Shown: piece after piece, positions 52,280 through 64,000 of the stretch
Numbering within the stretch: the stretch's first letter is position 1
How the letters are laid out: each line of letters starts with the position of its first letter
Assembly: GCF_007475365.1 (NCBI RefSeq)
Contig: NZ_CP034442.1
Location: 868,001 to 932,000, forward strand
Reading direction: 5' to 3'
Length of the DNA: 64,000 bases
From: Streptococcus oralis subsp. dentisani
GTDB lineage: Bacteria > Bacillota > Bacilli > Lactobacillales > Streptococcaceae
The notes under the pieces: generated by a model
Database searches by the model: none
Seen by the model: the letters and a program-made list of their open reading frames with translations, nothing else
What the model was told of the DNA's origin: nothing
Translations under genes and position numbers: made by a program

Positions 52280-55200
52280 TTAGTCTTCTAAATCCATTTC
52301 AGAAGCTGCTGATTTCTTCTTGCCAAGAAGAGAGGCAGTTGCCAAGGCAGCTACTCCTAATCCAAGACCAGCAAATTGGTTACTTGCAGTTCCTGTATTT
52401 GGAAGTTTTCTACCGTTTGAACGTCCTGGTCCAGCAGGTTGTTGTGCAGGAGCTTGTGAGTGGTTCAATGCACTTGAGATTGAAGCACTGTCAGACAAGC
52501 TAGCTGAGGTACTTGCGCTGTTGCTCAAGCTTGTGCTTGCTGATTCAGATGCACTGATTGAAGCAGATACACTGTTGCTCAAGCTTGCTGAAGTTGAGGC
52601 ATTGCCTGAACCATTGCTTGTACTTGTTGAACCTGAACCACTACCTGAGTTGTTGCTTGCGCTGATTGAAGCAGAAGCTGATTGGCTTGCTGATACAGAT
52701 GCTGAAGTGCTTTGACTTGCAGATACTGATGCGCTAGCTGATTGACTAGCTGAGCCATTGCTTGTGCTTGTTGAACCTGAACCGCTACCTGAGTTGTTGC
52801 TTGCACTGATTGAAGCTGAAGCTGATTGGCTAGCTGATACAGACGCTGAAGTGCTTTGACTTGCAGATACTGATGCGCTAGCTGATTGACTAGCTGAGCC
52901 ATTGCTTGTGCTTGTTGAACCTGAACCGCTACCTGAGTTGTTGCTTGCACTGATTGATGCAGAAATGCTGTCACTCAAGCTTGTGCTTGTTGAGACTGAC
53001 TCACTTGCGCTGATTGATGCTGAAGTACTATCGCTCAATGACACACTTACTGATTTGCTGAGTGAAACTGATTCACTTGCACTTACAGATTCAAGGTAGC
53101 TAGGAAGGTTAAACTCTGGCTTAGATTCGCTTGTTGGATCACCCTTACTATAGCTGAATGAGTTAGATTGTTGTGACGCACTTGTACTCAAACTACTTGA
53201 AACGCTATTGCTAAGTGATGTAGATGTGCTTACGCTGTTACTCAAGCTTACTGAAGTACTTGTTGAAACTGAAGTACTACTTGAGTTGTTGCTTGCTGAT
53301 TCAGATGCACTGATTGAAGCAGACACGCTGTTGCTCAAGCTTGTGCTTGCTGATTCAGATGCACTGATTGAAGCAGATACACTGTTGCTCAAGCTTGTGC
53401 TTGCTGATTCAGATGCACTGATTGAGGCAGATACGCTGTTGCTCAAGCTTGTGCTTGCTGATTGGCTAGCACTGATTGAAGCAGATACGCTGTTGCTCAA
53501 GCTTGTGCTTGCTGATTGGCTAGCACTGATTGAAGCAGACACGCTGTTGCTCATGCTTGTGCTTGCTGATTCAGATGCACTGATTGAGGCAGATACGCTG
53601 TTGCTCAAGCTTGTGCTTGCTGATTGGCTAGCACTGATTGAAGCAGATACGCTGTTGCTCAAGCTTGTGCTTGCTGATTGGCTAGCACTGATTGAAGCAG
53701 ACACGCTGTTGCTCATGCTTGTGCTTGCTGATTCAGATGCACTGATTGAGGCAGATACGCTGTTGCTCAAGCTTGTGCTTGCTGATTGGCTAGCACTGAT
53801 TGAAGCAGATACGCTGTTGCTCAAGCTTGTGCTTGCTGATTGGCTAGCACTGATTGAAGCAGATACGCTGTTGCTCATGCTTGTGCTTGCTGATTGGCTA
53901 GCACTGATTGAAGCAGATACGCTGTTGCTCAAGCTTGTGCTTGCTGATTCAGATGCACTGATTGAAGCAGATACGCTGTTGCTCATGCTTGTGCTTGCTG
54001 ATACTGAAGCACTGATTGAAGCAGATACACTGTTGCTCAAGCTTGTGCTTGCTGATTGGCTAGCACTGATTGAAGCAGATACGCTGTTGCTCAAGCTTGT
54101 GCTTGCTGATTGGCTAGCACTGATTGAAGCAGACACGCTGTTGCTCAAGCTTGTGCTTGCTGATTCAGATGCACTGATTGAAGCAGATACGCTGTTGCTC
54201 ATGCTTGTGCTTGCTGATTGGCTAGCACTAATTGAAGCAGATACGCTGTTGCTCAAGCTTGTGCTTGCTGATTCAGATGCACTAATTGAAGCAGATACGC
54301 TGTTGCTCAAGCTTGTGCTTGCTGATTCAGATGCACTGATTGAGGCAGATACGCTGTTGCTCAAGCTTGTGCTTGCTGATTCAGATGCACTGATTGAAGC
54401 AGATACGCTGTTGCTCAAGCTTGTGCTTGCTGATTGGCTAGCACTGATTGAAGCAGACACGCTGTTGCTCAAGCTTGTGCTTGCTGATTCAGATGCACTG
54501 ATTGAAGCAGATACGCTGTTGCTCAAGCTTGTGCTTGCTGATTGGCTAGCACTAATTGAAGCAGATACGCTGTTGCTCAAGCTTGTGCTTGCTGATTCAG
54601 ATGCACTAATTGAAGCAGATACGCTGTTGCTCAAGCTTGTGCTTGCTGATTCAGATGCACTGATTGAGGCAGATACGCTGTTGCTCAAGCTTGTGCTTGC
54701 TGATGCGCTAGTTGATTGGCTAGCTGATACTGATGCGCTAGTTGATTGACTTGCAGATACAGACGCTGAAGCTGATTGGCTAGCTGATACTGATGCGCTA
54801 GCTGATTGGCTTGAGCTTACTGATGCGCTAGTTGATTCACTTGCTGATACAGATGCTGAAGCTGAAGCGCTTTGGCTAGCTGATACTGATGCTGAAGCTG
54901 ATTGGCTTGCAGATACTGATGCGCTAGTTGATACAGATGCTGAAGTTGATTCACTTGCAGATACTGATGTGCTTGCTGATTGGCTTGAGCTTACTGATGC
55001 GCTAGTTGATTCACTTGCTGATACAGATGCTGAAGCTGAAGCGCTTTGGCTAGCTGATACTGATGCTGAAGCTGATTGGCTTGCAGATACTGATGCGCTA
55101 GTTGATACAGATGCTGAAGTTGATTGACTTGAGCTTACTGATGCGCTTGCTGATTGGCTAGCTGATACAGATGCTGAAGTTGATTCACTTGAGCTTACTG

Positions 55201-58200
55201 ATGCGCTTGCTGATTGGCTTGCACTTACAGACGCTGAAGCACTTTGGCTAGCTGATACAGATGCTGAAGTTGATTGACTTGAGCTTACTGATGCGCTTGC
55301 TGATTGGCTAGCTGATACAGATGCTGAAGTTGATTCACTTGAGCTTACTGATGCGCTTGCTGATTGGCTTGCACTTACAGACGCTGAAGCGCTTTGGCTA
55401 GCTGATACTGATGCTGAAGCTGATTGGCTTGCAGATACTGATGCGCTAGTTGATTGACTTGCAGATACTGATGCTGAAGTTGATTGGCTTGCACTTACAG
55501 ACGCTGAAGTTGATTGACTTGCAGATACTGATGCTGAAGCTGATTGGCTAGCTGATACAGACGCTGAAGCTGATTGGCTTGCAGATACAGACGCTGAAGC
55601 ACTTTGGCTAGCTGATACAGATGCTGAAGTTGATTGACTTGCAGATACTGATGCGCTAGTTGATTCACTTGCTGATACAGATGCTGAAGCTGATTGGCTA
55701 GCTGATACAGATGCTGAAGTTGATTGACTTGAGCTTACTGATGCGCTTGCTGATTGGCTAGCTGATACAGATGCTGAAGTTGATTCACTTGCAGATACTG
55801 ATGTGCTTGCTGATTGGCTAGCACTAATTGAAGCAGATACGCTGTTGCTCAAGCTTGTGCTTGCTGATTCAGATGCACTAATTGAAGCAGATACGCTGTT
55901 GCTCAAGCTTGTGCTTGCTGATTCAGATGCACTGATTGAGGCAGATACGCTGTTGCTCAAGCTTGTGCTTGCTGATGCGCTAGTTGATTCACTTGCTGAT
56001 ACAGATGCTGAAGCTGAAGCGCTTTGGCTAGCTGATACTGATGCTGAAGCTGATTGGCTTGCAGATACAGACGCTGAAGCACTTTGGCTAGCTGATACAG
56101 ATGCTGAAGCTGAAGCGCTTTGGCTAGCTGATACTGATGCTGAAGCTGATTGACTTGAGCTTACTGATGCGCTAGTTGATTGGCTTGCAGATACTGACGC
56201 TGAAGTTGATTCACTTGAGCTTACTGATGCGCTAGCTGATTGGCTTGCAGATACTGACGCTGAAGCACTTTGGCTAGCTGATACAGATGCTGAAGCTGAT
56301 TGGCTAGCTGATACAGATGCTGAAGTTGATTGACTTGAGCTTACTGATGCGCTTGCTGATTGGCTTGCACTTACAGACGCTGAAGCACTTTGGCTAGCTG
56401 ATACAGATGCTGAAGTTGATTGACTTGAGCTTACTGATGCGCTTGCTGATTGGCTAGCTGATACAGATGCTGAAGTTGATTGACTTGCAGATACTGATGC
56501 GCTAGTTGATTCACTTGCTGATACAGATGCTGAAGCTGATTGGCTAGCTGATACAGATGCTGAAGTTGATTGACTTGAGCTTACTGATGCGCTTGCTGAT
56601 TGGCTAGCTGATACAGATGCTGAAGTTGATTCACTTGCAGATACTGATGTGCTTGCTGATTGGCTAGCACTAATTGAAGCAGATACGCTGTTGCTCAAGC
56701 TTGTGCTTGCTGATTCAGATGCACTAATTGAAGCAGATACGCTGTTGCTCAAGCTTGTGCTTGCTGATTCAGATGCACTGATTGAGGCAGATACGCTGTT
56801 GCTCAAGCTTGTGCTTGCTGATGCGCTAGTTGATTCACTTGCTGATACAGATGCTGAAGCTGAAGCGCTTTGGCTAGCTGATACTGATGCTGAAGCTGAT
56901 TGGCTTGCAGATACAGACGCTGAAGCACTTTGGCTAGCTGATACAGATGCTGAAGCTGATTGGCTAGCTGATACAGATGCTGAAGTTGATTGACTTGAGC
57001 TTACTGATGCGCTTGCTGATTGGCTAGCTGATACAGACGCTGAAGCTGATTGGCTTGAGCTTACTGATGCGCTAGTTGATTCACTTGCTGATACAGACGC
57101 TGAAGCTGATTGGCTTGAGCTTACTGATGCTGAAGCTGATTGGCTTGAGCTTACTGATGCTGAAGTTGATTGACTTGAGCTTACTGATGCTGAAGCTGAT
57201 TGGCTAGCTGATACAGATGCTGAAGTTGATTCACTTGAGCTTACTGATGCGCTTGCTGATTGGCTTGCACTTACAGACGCTGAAGCGCTTTGGCTAGCTG
57301 ATACTGATGCTGAAGCTGATTGGCTTGCAGATACTGATGCGCTAGTTGATTGACTTGCAGATACTGATGCGCTAGTTGATTGACTTGAGCTTACAGATGC
57401 TGAAGTTGATTGACTTGCAGATACAGATGCGCTAGTTGATTGGCTTGCACTTACAGATGCTGAAGTTGATTCACTTGCAGATACTGATGTGCTTGCTGAT
57501 TGGCTTGAGCTTACTGATGCGCTAGTTGATTCACTTGCTGATACAGATGCTGAAGCTGAAGCGCTTTGGCTAGCTGATACTGATGCTGAAGCTGATTGGC
57601 TTGCAGATACAGACGCTGAAGCACTTTGGCTAGCTGATACAGATGCTGAAGCTGATTGGCTAGCTGATACAGATGCTGAAGTTGATTGACTTGAGCTTAC
57701 TGATGCGCTTGCTGATTGGCTTGCACTTACAGACGCTGAAGCGCTTTGGCTAGCTGATACTGATGCTGAAGCTGATTGGCTTGCAGATACTGATGCGCTA
57801 GTTGATTGACTTGCAGATACTGATGCTGAAGTTGATTGGCTTGCACTTACAGACGCTGAAGTTGATTGACTTGCAGATACTGATGCTGAAGCTGATTGGC
57901 TAGCTGATACAGACGCTGAAGCTGATTGGCTTGCAGATACAGACGCTGAAGCACTTTGGCTAGCTGATACAGATGCTGAAGTTGATTGACTTGCAGATAC
58001 TGATGCGCTAGTTGATTCACTTGCTGATACAGATGCTGAAGTTGATTGGCTTGCACTTACAGACGCTGAAGTTGATTGACTTGCAGATACTGATGCTGAA
58101 GCTGATTGGCTAGCTGATACAGACGCTGAAGCTGATTGGCTTGAGCTTACTGATGCTGAAGCTGATTGGCTTGAGCTTACTGATGCTGAAGTTGATTCAC

Positions 58201-61200
58201 TTGAGCTTACTGATGCTGAAGCTGATTGGCTAGCTGATACAGATGCTGAAGTTGATTCACTTGCAGATACTGATGTGCTTGCTGATTGGCTTGAGCTTAC
58301 TGATGCGCTAGTTGATTCACTTGCTGATACAGATGCTGAAGCTGAAGCGCTTTGGCTAGCTGATACAGATGCTGAAGTTGATTCACTTGAGCTTACAGAC
58401 GCTGAAGCACTTTGGCTAGCTGATACAGATGCTGAAGTTGATTGACTTGAGCTTACTGATGCGCTTGCTGATTGGCTAGCTGATACAGATGCTGAAGTTG
58501 ATTCACTTGAGCTTACTGATGCGCTTGCTGATACAGATGCTGAAGCTGAAGCGCTTTGGCTAGCTGATACTGATGCTGAAGCTGATTGGCTTGCAGATAC
58601 TGATGCGCTAGTTGATTGACTTGCAGATACTGATGCGCTAGTTGATTGACTTGAGCTTACAGATGCTGAAGTTGATTGACTTGCAGATACTGATGCTGAA
58701 GTTGATTGGCTTGCACTTACAGACGCTGAAGTTGATTGACTTGCAGATACTGATGCTGAAGCTGATTGGCTAGCTGATACAGACGCTGAAGCTGATTGGC
58801 TTGAGCTTACTGATGCTGAAGCTGATTGGCTTGAGCTTACTGATGCTGAAGTTGATTCACTTGAGCTTACTGATGCTGAAGCTGATTGGCTAGCTGATAC
58901 AGATGCTGAAGTTGATTCACTTGCAGATACTGATGTGCTTGCTGATTGGCTTGAGCTTACTGATGCGCTAGTTGATTCACTTGCTGATACAGATGCTGAA
59001 GCTGAAGCGCTTTGGCTAGCTGATACAGATGCTGAAGTTGATTCACTTGAGCTTACAGACGCTGAAGCACTTTGGCTAGCTGATACAGATGCTGAAGTTG
59101 ATTGACTTGAGCTTACTGATGCGCTAGTTGATTGGCTTGCAGATACTGATGCGCTAGTTGATTGGCTTGCACTTACAGACGCTGAAGTTGATTGACTTGC
59201 AGATACTGATGCTGAAGTTGATTGGCTTGCACTTACAGACGCTGAAGTTGATTGACTTGCAGATACTGATGCTGAAGCTGAAGCGCTTTGGCTAGCTGAT
59301 ACTGATGCTGAAGCTGATTGGCTTGCAGATACAGACGCTGAAGCACTTTGGCTAGCTGATACAGATGCTGAAGTTGATTGACTTGCAGATACTGATGCGC
59401 TAGTTGATTGACTTGCACTTACAGATGCTGAGTGGCTTGCACTTGCTGAAGCACTTTGACTAGCATTTGCTGAGCTTGATGCTGATTGGCTTGCACTGAT
59501 GCTTGCTGATACAGATGCTGATGCGCTTTGGCTCGCACTAATTGACGCAGACTGGCTCGCGCTTGCTGAGATAGAAGCTGAGTTCTGGTTGTTAGATGCT
59601 GAAGCTGAGGCACTTTGGCTAGCACTTACAGATGCTGAAGTACTTTGACTTGCTGATACTGATGCGCTTGCTGATTGACTTGCACTTACAGATGCTGAGT
59701 GGCTTGCACTTGCTGAAGCACTTTGACTAGCATTTGCTGAGCTTGATGCTGATTGGCTTGCACTGATGCTTGCTGATACAGATGCTGATGCGCTTTGGCT
59801 CGCACTAATTGACGCAGACTGGCTCGCGCTTGCTGAGATAGAAGCTGAGTTCTGGTTGTTAGATGCTGAAGCTGAGGCACTTTGGCTAGCACTTACAGAT
59901 GCTGAAGTACTTTGACTTGCTGATACTGATGCGCTTGCTGATTGACTTGCACTTACAGATGCTGAGTGGCTTGCACTTGCTGAAGCACTTTGACTAGCAT
60001 TTGCTGAGCTTGATGCTGATTGGCTTGCACTGATGCTTGCTGATACAGATGCTGATGCGCTTTGGCTCGCACTAATTGACGCAGACTGGCTCGCGCTTGC
60101 TGAGATAGAAGCTGAGTTCTGGTTGTTAGATGCTGAAGCTGAGGCACTTTGGCTAGCACTTACAGATGCTGAAGTACTTTGACTTGCTGATACTGATGCG
60201 CTTGCTGATTGACTTGCACTTACAGATGCTGAGTGGCTTGCACTTGCTGAAGCACTTTGACTAGCATTTGCTGAGCTTGATGCTGATTGGCTTGCACTGA
60301 TGCTTGCTGATACAGATGCTGATGCGCTTTGGCTCGCACTAATTGACGCAGACTGGCTCGCGCTTGCTGAGATAGAAGCTGAGTTCTGGTTGTTAGATGC
60401 TGAAGCTGAGGCACTTTGGCTAGCACTTACAGATGCTGAAGTACTTTGACTTGCTGATACTGATGCGCTTGCTGATTGACTTGCACTTACAGATGCTGAG
60501 TGGCTTGCGCTTGCTGAAGCACTTTGGCTAGCATTTGCTGAGCTTGATGCTGATTGGCTAGCACTGATACTTGCTGATACAGATGCTGATGCGCTTTGGC
60601 TCGCACTAATTGACGCAGACTGGCTCGCGCTTGCTGAGATAGAAGCTGAGTTCTGGTTGTTAGATGCTGAAGCTGAGGCACTTTGGCTGGCGCTTACTGA
60701 TGTTGAAGCACTTTGACTTGCACTTACAGATGCGCTTGCTGATTGGCTAGCTGATACAGACGCTGAGTCGCTTGCACTTACAGATGCTGAAGCTGATTGA
60801 CTAGCTGATACAGATGCTGATTGGCTTGCACTGATGCTTGCACTTACTGATGCTGAAGCGCTTTGGCTTGCACTAATTGACGCAGACTGGCTCGCGCTTG
60901 CTGAGATAGAAGCTGAGTTCTGGTTGTTAGATGCTGAAGCTGAGGCACTTTGGCTGGCGCTTACTGATGTTGAAGCACTTTGACTTGCACTTACAGATGC
61001 GCTTGCTGATTGGCTAGCTGATACAGACGCTGAGTCGCTTGCACTTACAGATGCTGAAGCTGATTGACTAGCTGATACAGATGCTGATTGGCTCGCACTG
61101 ATGCTTGCTGATACTGATGCTGATGCGCTTTGGCTTGCACTAATTGACGCAGACTGGCTCGCGCTTGCTGAGATAGAAGCTGAGTTCTGGTTGTTAGATG

Positions 61201-64000
61201 CTGAAGCTGAGGCACTTTGGCTGGCGCTTACTGATGTTGAAGCACTTTGACTTGCACTTACAGATGCGCTTGCTGATTGGCTAGCTGATACAGACGCTGA
61301 GTCGCTTGCACTTACAGATGCTGAAGCTGATTGACTAGCTGATACAGATGCTGATTGGCTCGCACTGATGCTTGCTGATACTGATGCTGATGCGCTTTGG
61401 CTTGCACTAATTGACGCAGACTGGCTCGCGCTTGCTGAGATAGAAGCTGAGTTCTGGTTGTTAGATGCTGAAGCTGAGGCACTTTGGCTGGCGCTTACTG
61501 ATGTTGAAGCACTTTGACTTGCACTTACAGATGCGCTTGCTGATTGGCTAGCTGATACAGACGCTGAGTCGCTTGCACTTACAGATGCTGAAGCTGATTG
61601 ACTAGCTGATACAGATGCTGATTGGCTCGCACTGATGCTTGCTGATACTGATGCTGATGCGCTTTGGCTTGCACTAATTGACGCAGACTGGCTCGCGCTT
61701 GCTGAGATAGAAGCTGAGTTCTGGTTGTTAGATGCTGAAGCTGAGGCACTTTGGCTGGCGCTTACTGATGTTGAAGCACTTTGACTTGCACTTACAGATG
61801 CGCTTGCTGATTGGCTAGCTGATACAGACGCTGAGTCGCTTGCACTTACAGATGCTGAAGCTGATTGACTAGCTGATACAGATGCTGATTGGCTCGCACT
61901 GATGCTTGCTGATACTGATGCTGATGCGCTTTGGCTTGCACTAATTGACGCAGACTGGCTCGCGCTTGCTGAGATAGAAGCTGAGTTCTGGTTGTTAGAT
62001 GCTGAAGCTGAGGCACTTTGGCTGGCGCTTACTGATGTTGAAGCACTTTGACTTGCACTTACAGATGCGCTTGCTGATTGGCTAGCTGATACAGACGCTG
62101 AGTCGCTTGCACTTACAGATGCTGAAGCTGATTGACTAGCTGATACAGATGCTGATTGGCTCGCACTGATGCTTGCTGATACTGATGCTGATGCGCTTTG
62201 GCTTGCACTAATTGACGCAGACTGGCTCGCGCTTGCTGAGATAGAAGCTGAGTTCTGGTTGTTAGATGCTGAAGCTGAGGCACTTTGGCTGGCGCTTACT
62301 GATGTTGAAGCACTTTGACTTGCACTTACAGATGCGCTTGCTGATTGGCTAGCTGATACAGACGCTGAGTCGCTTGCACTTACAGATGCTGAAGCTGATT
62401 GACTAGCTGATACAGATGCTGATTGGCTTGCACTGATGCTTGCACTTACTGATGCTGAAGCGCTTTGGCTTGCACTAATTGACGCAGACTGGCTCGCGCT
62501 TGCTGAGATAGAAGCTGAGTTCTGGTTGTTAGATGCTGAAGCTGAGGCACTTTGGCTGGCGCTTACTGATGTTGAAGCACTTTGACTTGCACTTACAGAT
62601 GCGCTTGCTGATTGGCTAGCTGATACAGACGCTGAGTCGCTTGCACTTACAGATGCTGAAGCTGATTGACTAGCTGATACAGATGCTGATTGGCTTGAAC
62701 TTACAGAAGCTGAAGCTGATTGACTAGCTGATACAGATGCTGATTGGCTCGCACTGATGCTTGCTGATACTGATGCTGATGCGCTTTGGCTTGCACTAAT
62801 TGACGCTGAAGCTGATTGACTTGAGCTTACTGATGTGCTAGCTGATTGGCTTGCACTTACAGACGCTGAAGCTGATTGGCTTGAACTTACAGACGCTGAA
62901 GCTGATTGGCTTGAACTTACAGACGCTGAAGCGGATTGACTTGCAGATACTGATGCTGAAGCCGATTGACTTGAGCTTACTGATGTGCTTGCTGAACGAC
63001 TCGCGCTGAGCGATGCACTAGCTGAGGCACTGGCCGAACGGCTTGAGCTTACACTTACTGATGTTGAAGCACTTTGACTTGCACTTACAGATGCGCTTGC
63101 TGATTGGCTAGCTGATACAGATGCTGATTGGCTTGCACTTACAGATGCGCTTGCTGATTGGCTAGCTGATACAGATGCTGATTGGCTTGCACTTACAGAA
63201 GCTGAAGCTGAGCGACTTGCAGATACTGAAGCTGAAGCTGATTGGCTTGAGCTTACTGATGCGCTAGTTGATTGGCTTGAGCTTACAGAAGCCGAAGCTG
63301 ATTGACTAGCTGATACAGATGCTGATTGGCTAGCACTGATGCTTGCTGATACTGATGCTGATGCGCTTTGGCTTGCACTTACAGACGCTGAAGCTGATTG
63401 GCTTGAACTTACAGACGCTGAAGCGGATTGACTTGCAGATACTGATGCTGATGCGGATTGACTTGAGCTTACTGATGTGCTTGCTGAACGACTCGCGCTG
63501 AGCGATGCACTAGCTGAGGCACTGGCCGAACGGCTCGAACTTACAGAAGCTGAAGCTGAGCGACTTGCTGATACTGATGCTGAAGCTGATTGACTTGCAG
63601 ATACTGATGCTGAAGCACTTTGGCTTGCTGATACTGATGCGCTTGCTGATTGGCTAGCTGATACTGATGCTGAAGCTGATTGGCTTGAGCTTACTGATGC
63701 TGAAGCTGAGGCACTTGCTGAACGGCTTGAGCTTACGCTCGCTGAGGCTGAACGACTTGCGCTAAGTGATGCGCTAGCTGACGCACTGGCCGAACGGCTC
63801 GAACTTACAGAAGCTGAAGCTGAGCGACTTGCAGATACTGATGCGCTAGCTGATTGGCTTGAGCTTACAGAAGCTGAAGCTGAGCGACTTGCGCTGAGTG
63901 ATGCACTCGTACTTTGGCTTCCTGATACAGAAGCAGATACGCTACTGCTCACGCTTGCACTTGCTGATGCACTTTGGCTAGCATTTGCTGAGATAGATGC
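52280..64000 (-). CDS. Serine-rich-repeat LPXTG surface glycoprotein (N-terminus beyond window)
   Basis: At least 3906 codons are open from the right edge to the stop at 52280. Almost all are Ser-Ala-Ser-Val/Ser-Ala-Ser-Gln type repeats, with LPNTG about 41 residues from the end, then a hydrophobic helix and the tail [13 protein letters not shown]. An unusual short non-repeat island is at about 53085-53190. The apparent start at 63952 is an internal GTG; the frame continues to base 64000, so signal peptide and binding region are outside. The class (Fap1, GspB, PsrP) is O-glycosylated on serine and exported by SecA2/SecY2. None of those export or glycosyltransferase genes lie on this 3' side. 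It is probably an adhesin stalk. Confidence 0.93.
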   Translation of the reverse strand, partial: ASISANASQSASASASVSSSVSASVSGSQSTSASLSASRSASASVSSSQSASASVSASRSASASVSSSRSASASASASLSASRSASASVSSSRSASASASASVSSSQSASASVSASQSASASVSASQSASASVSASQSASASVSASRSASASVSSSRSASASASASLSASRSASTSVSSSQSASASVSASQSASASVSSSQSASASVSASQSASASVSASISASQSASVSASQSASASVSSSQSTSASVSSSQSASASVSASRSASASVSASQSASVSASQSASASVSASQSASVSASQSASASVSASQSASTSVSVSSSRSASASASASLSASRSASTSVSSSQSASASVSASQSASASVSSSQSASASVSSSQSASASVSASQSASTSVSSSQSASASISASQSASASVSASISASQSASVSASQSASASVSSSQSASVSASQSASASVSASDSASVSASQSASASVSASQSASTSVSASQSASASASNNQNSASISASASQSASISASQSASASVSASISASQSASVSASQSASASVSASDSASVSASQSASASVSASQSASTSVSASQSASASASNNQNSASISASASQSASISASQSASASVSASISASQSASVSASQSASASVSASDSASVSASQSASASVSASQSASTSVSASQSASASASNNQNSASISASASQSASISASQSASASVSASISASQSASVSASQSASASVSASDSASVSASQSASASVSASQSASTSVSASQSASASASNNQNSASISASASQSASISASQSASASVSASISASQSASVSASQSASASVSASDSASVSASQSASASVSASQSASTSVSASQSASASASNNQNSASISASASQSASISASQSASASVSASISASQSASVSASQSASASVSASDSASVSASQSASASVSASQSASTSVSASQSASASASNNQNSASISASASQSASISASQSASASVSASISASQSASVSASQSASASVSASDSASVSASQSASASVSASQSASTSVSASQSASASASNNQNSASISASASQSASISASQSASASVSASISASQSASVSASQSASASVSASDSASVSASQSASASVSASQSASTSVSASQSASASASNNQNSASISASASQSASISASQSASASVSASISASQSASSSANASQSASASASHSASVSASQSASASVSASQSTSASVSASQSASASASNNQNSASISASASQSASISASQSASASVSASISASQSASSSANASQSASASASHSASVSASQSASASVSASQSTSASVSASQSASASASNNQNSASISASASQSASISASQSASASVSASISASQSASSSANASQSASASASHSASVSASQSASASVSASQSTSASVSASQSASASASNNQNSASISASASQSASISASQSASASVSASISASQSASSSANASQSASASASHSASVSASQSASASVSASQSTSASVSASQSASASASNNQNSASISASASQSASISASQSASASVSASISASQSASSSANASQSASASASHSASVSASQSTSASVSASQSTSASVSASQSASASVSASQSASASVSASQSASASASVSASQSTSASVSASQSTSASVSASQSTSASVSASQSTSASVSASQSTSASVSSSQSTSASVSASQSASASVSSSESTSASVSASQSASASASVSASESTSASVSSSQSASTSVSASESTSASVSASQSASASVSSSESTSASVSSSQSASASVSSSQSASASVSASQSASASVSASQSTSASVSASQSTSASVSASQSTSASVSSSQSTSASVSASQSTSASVSASQSASASVSASQSASASASVSASASVSSSESTSASVSASQSASASVSSSQSTSASVSASQSASASVSSSESTSASVSASQSASASASVSASESTSASVSSSQSASTSVSASESTSASVSASQSASASVSSSESTSASVSSSQSASASVSSSQSASASVSASQSASASVSASQSTSASVSASQSTSASVSASESTSASVSASQSTSASVSASQSASASVSASQSASASVSASQSASASVSASQSTSASVSASQSTSASVSASQSTSASVSASQSASASVSASQSASASVSASQSASASVSSSQSTSASVSASQSASASVSASQSASASVSASQSASASVSASQSASASASVSASESTSASVSSSQSASTSVSASESTSASVSASQSTSASVSASQSTSASVSSSQSTSASVSASQSTSASVSASQSASASVSASQSASASVSASQSASASVSSSESTSASVSASQSASASVSSSQSTSASVSSSQSASASVSSSQSASASVSASESTSASVSSSQSASASVSASQSASASVSSSQSTSASVSASQSASASVSASQSASASVSASQSASASVSASQSASASASVSASESTSASASTSLSNSVSASISASESASTSLSNSVSASISASESASTSLSNSVSASISASQSASTSVSASESTSASVSASQSASASVSSSQSTSASVSASQSASASVSASESTSASVSASQSTSASVSASQSASASVSSSQSTSASVSASQSASASVSASQSASASVSSSQSTSASVSASQSASASVSASQSASASVSASQSASASVSSSESTSASVSASQSTSASVSSSQSASASVSASQSASASASVSASQSASASVSASQSASASVSASQSASASASVSASESTSASASTSLSNSVSASISASESASTSLSNSVSASISASESASTSLSNSVSASISASQSASTSVSASESTSASVSASQSASASVSSSQSTSASVSASQSASASVSASESTSASVSASQSTSASVSASQSASASVSASQSASASVSASQSASASVSASQSTSASVSASQSTSASVSASQSTSASVSASQSASASVSASQSASASVSASQSASASVSSSESTSASVSASQSASASVSSSQSTSASVSASQSASASVSASQSASASVSSSESTSASVSASQSASASVSSSQSTSASVSTSASVSASQSASASVSASQSASASASVSASESTSASVSSSQSASTSVSASESTSASVSTSASVSASQSASASVSASQSASASASVSASESTSASVSSSQSASASVSASQSASASVSASQSTSASVSASQSTSASASTSLSNSVSASISASESASTSLSNSVSASISASESASTSLSNSVSASISASQSASTSLSNSVSASISASESASTSLSNSVSASISASQSASTSLSNSVSASISASESASTSLSNSVSASISASESASTSLSNSVSASISASESASTSLSNSVSASISASQSASTSMSNSVSASISASESASTSLSNSVSASISASQSASTSLSNSVSASISASQSASTSLSNSVSASISASVSASTSMSNSVSASISASESASTSLSNSVSASISASQSASTSMSNSVSASISASQSASTSLSNSVSASISASQSASTSLSNSVSASISASESASTSMSNSVSASISASQSASTSLSNSVSASISASQSASTSLSNSVSASISASESASTSMSNSVSASISASQSASTSLSNSVSASISASQSASTSLSNSVSASISASESASTSLSNSVSASISASESASTSLSNSVSASISASESASNNSSSTSVSTSTSVSLSNSVSTSTSLSNSVSSSLSTSASQQSNSFSYSKGDPTSESKPEFNLPSYLESVSASESVSLSKSVSVSLSDSTSASISASESVSTSTSLSDSISASISASNNSGSGSGSTSTSNGSASQSASASVSASQSTSASVSASQSASASISASNNSGSGSGSTSTSNGSASQSASASVSASQSTSASVSASQSASASISASNNSGSGSGSTSTSNGSGNASTSASLSNSVSASISASESASTSLSNSASTSASLSDSASISSALNHSQAPAQQPAGPGRSNGRKLPNTGTASNQFAGLGLGVAALATASLLGKKKSAASEMDLED
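52602..52942 (-). repeat. 144-bp repeats near the C-terminus (NNSGSGSGS units)
   Basis: The element [16 protein letters not shown] recurs three times with a 144-bp (48-codon) period, anchored at codons 52649, 52793 and 52937. The first two copies in gene order are complete; the last is cut short before the wall-anchor region. Confidence 0.9.
53295..54698 (-). repeat. 26 tandem 54-bp repeats
   Basis: Exactly 26 units of 54 bp (18 codons, [17 protein letters not shown]). Units vary at one Glu/Gln/Val codon and one Leu/Met codon, and at a few silent sites. Shorter runs of three such units recur near 55805-55970 and 56650-56815. Confidence 0.92.
55640..56946 (-). repeat. 846-bp-spaced segmental duplication
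   Basis: The block at about 55640-56110, which contains a three-unit 54-bp run and flanking [12 protein letters not shown] repeats, recurs 846 bp away at about 56486-56946 with nearly the same sequence. The spacing is a multiple of three, so the reading frame is kept. Confidence 0.75.
59411..62692 (-). repeat. Twelve tandem 267-bp repeats (NNQNS units)
   Basis: The codons for NNQNS recur twelve times at an exact 267-bp (89-codon) spacing, from 59580 to 62517. The five low-coordinate units contain [15 protein letters not shown]; the other seven contain [13 protein letters not shown]. Neighbouring units within each group look identical or nearly so at the DNA level. Confidence 0.92.

Noticed and set aside
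53208..54749. A 513-codon plus-strand open frame of [20 protein letters not shown] repeats
   Set aside because: It is the antisense of the 54-bp serine-rich repeats. A short stop-free repeat unit stays open on the other strand for as long as it is repeated. It has no ribosome site or family match.
59419..60681. Five identical ~68-codon minus-strand frames at 267-bp spacing
   Set aside because: They are shifted-frame shadows inside the serine-rich protein, created by the perfect DNA repeats.
59411..62692. CRISPR-like regular repeats
   Set aside because: The periodic units are coding, in multiples of three, with no unique spacers and no cas genes nearby. The same holds for the 54-bp and 255-bp arrays.
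63950..63952. GTG as the start codon of the serine-rich protein
   Set aside because: It is an internal Val codon; the serine-rich frame continues unchanged to the right edge, there is no ribosome site, and no signal peptide follows it.

Overview
The window is low-GC Firmicutes DNA. Gene content and protein sequences point to a mitis-group Streptococcus (S. oralis/mitis/infantis type): YSIRK/LPXTG surface proteins, AliB, the liv operon with clpP and upp, ftsEX-prfB, and greA-mltG-murC all closely resemble pneumococcal relatives. It is probably not S. pneumoniae itself, because from memory that genome lacks several of the insertions seen here. Nearly all genes are on the minus strand; only 28539-31623 is a plus-strand block. 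No rRNA, tRNA, CRISPR array or intact insertion sequence was seen.

Layout: (1) 1-1304, DEAD-box RNA helicase, 3' end cut by the window edge. (2) 1580-8110, a 2176-residue LPXTG adhesin built of about 20 SHIRT-type repeats, eight of them near-identical. (3) 8315-15079, housekeeping: nuclease, glucose-family PTS with a palindromic operator, ftsX, ftsE, prfB with its programmed +1 frameshift, CBS/ACT protein. (4) 15212-20511, an accessory cassette: a winged-helix/nucleotidyltransferase/choline-kinase-like fusion, a 61-residue membrane protein and an NCS1 permease. The cassette was duplicated in tandem; one copy is intact and the other keeps only its permease, with decayed remnants of the other two genes. 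(5) 20865-25448, branched-chain amino acid ABC operon livJHMGF. (6) 25536-28414, ylbG, clpP under a CtsR operator, upp, dCMP deaminase, TetR regulator. (7) 28539-31623 (+), DegV protein, flavoprotein, DUF1697, NUDIX. (8) 31683-38708, acetyltransferases, NAD salvage (nadE-pncB), an XRE regulator with two small membrane proteins, HAD phosphatase, amino acid permease. (9) 38786-47176, greA, mltG, two GNATs, murC, a hypothetical, SNF2 helicase. (10) 47268-51640, malY/patB-like and metC-like PLP enzymes and aliB. (11) 51938-52189, 3' remnant of an ISL3-family element. (12) 52280-64000, at least 3906 codons of a serine-rich-repeat LPXTG protein whose N-terminus lies beyond the right edge.

Functionally, the window combines core envelope and division genes (FtsEX, MurC, MltG), nutrient uptake (PTS, Liv, AliB, two permeases) and two very large repeat-built surface proteins. 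The best candidate for an undescribed system is the fused regulator/cytidylyltransferase/kinase with its NCS1 permease and small membrane protein. It looks like a self-contained route for importing, phosphorylating and nucleotide-activating a choline-like compound; the substrate is inferred, not shown. Other points of interest are the tandem terminator-like repeats after livF and nadE, the duplicated gene junction in the XRE/membrane-protein unit, and the large identical repeat blocks in the serine-rich protein.
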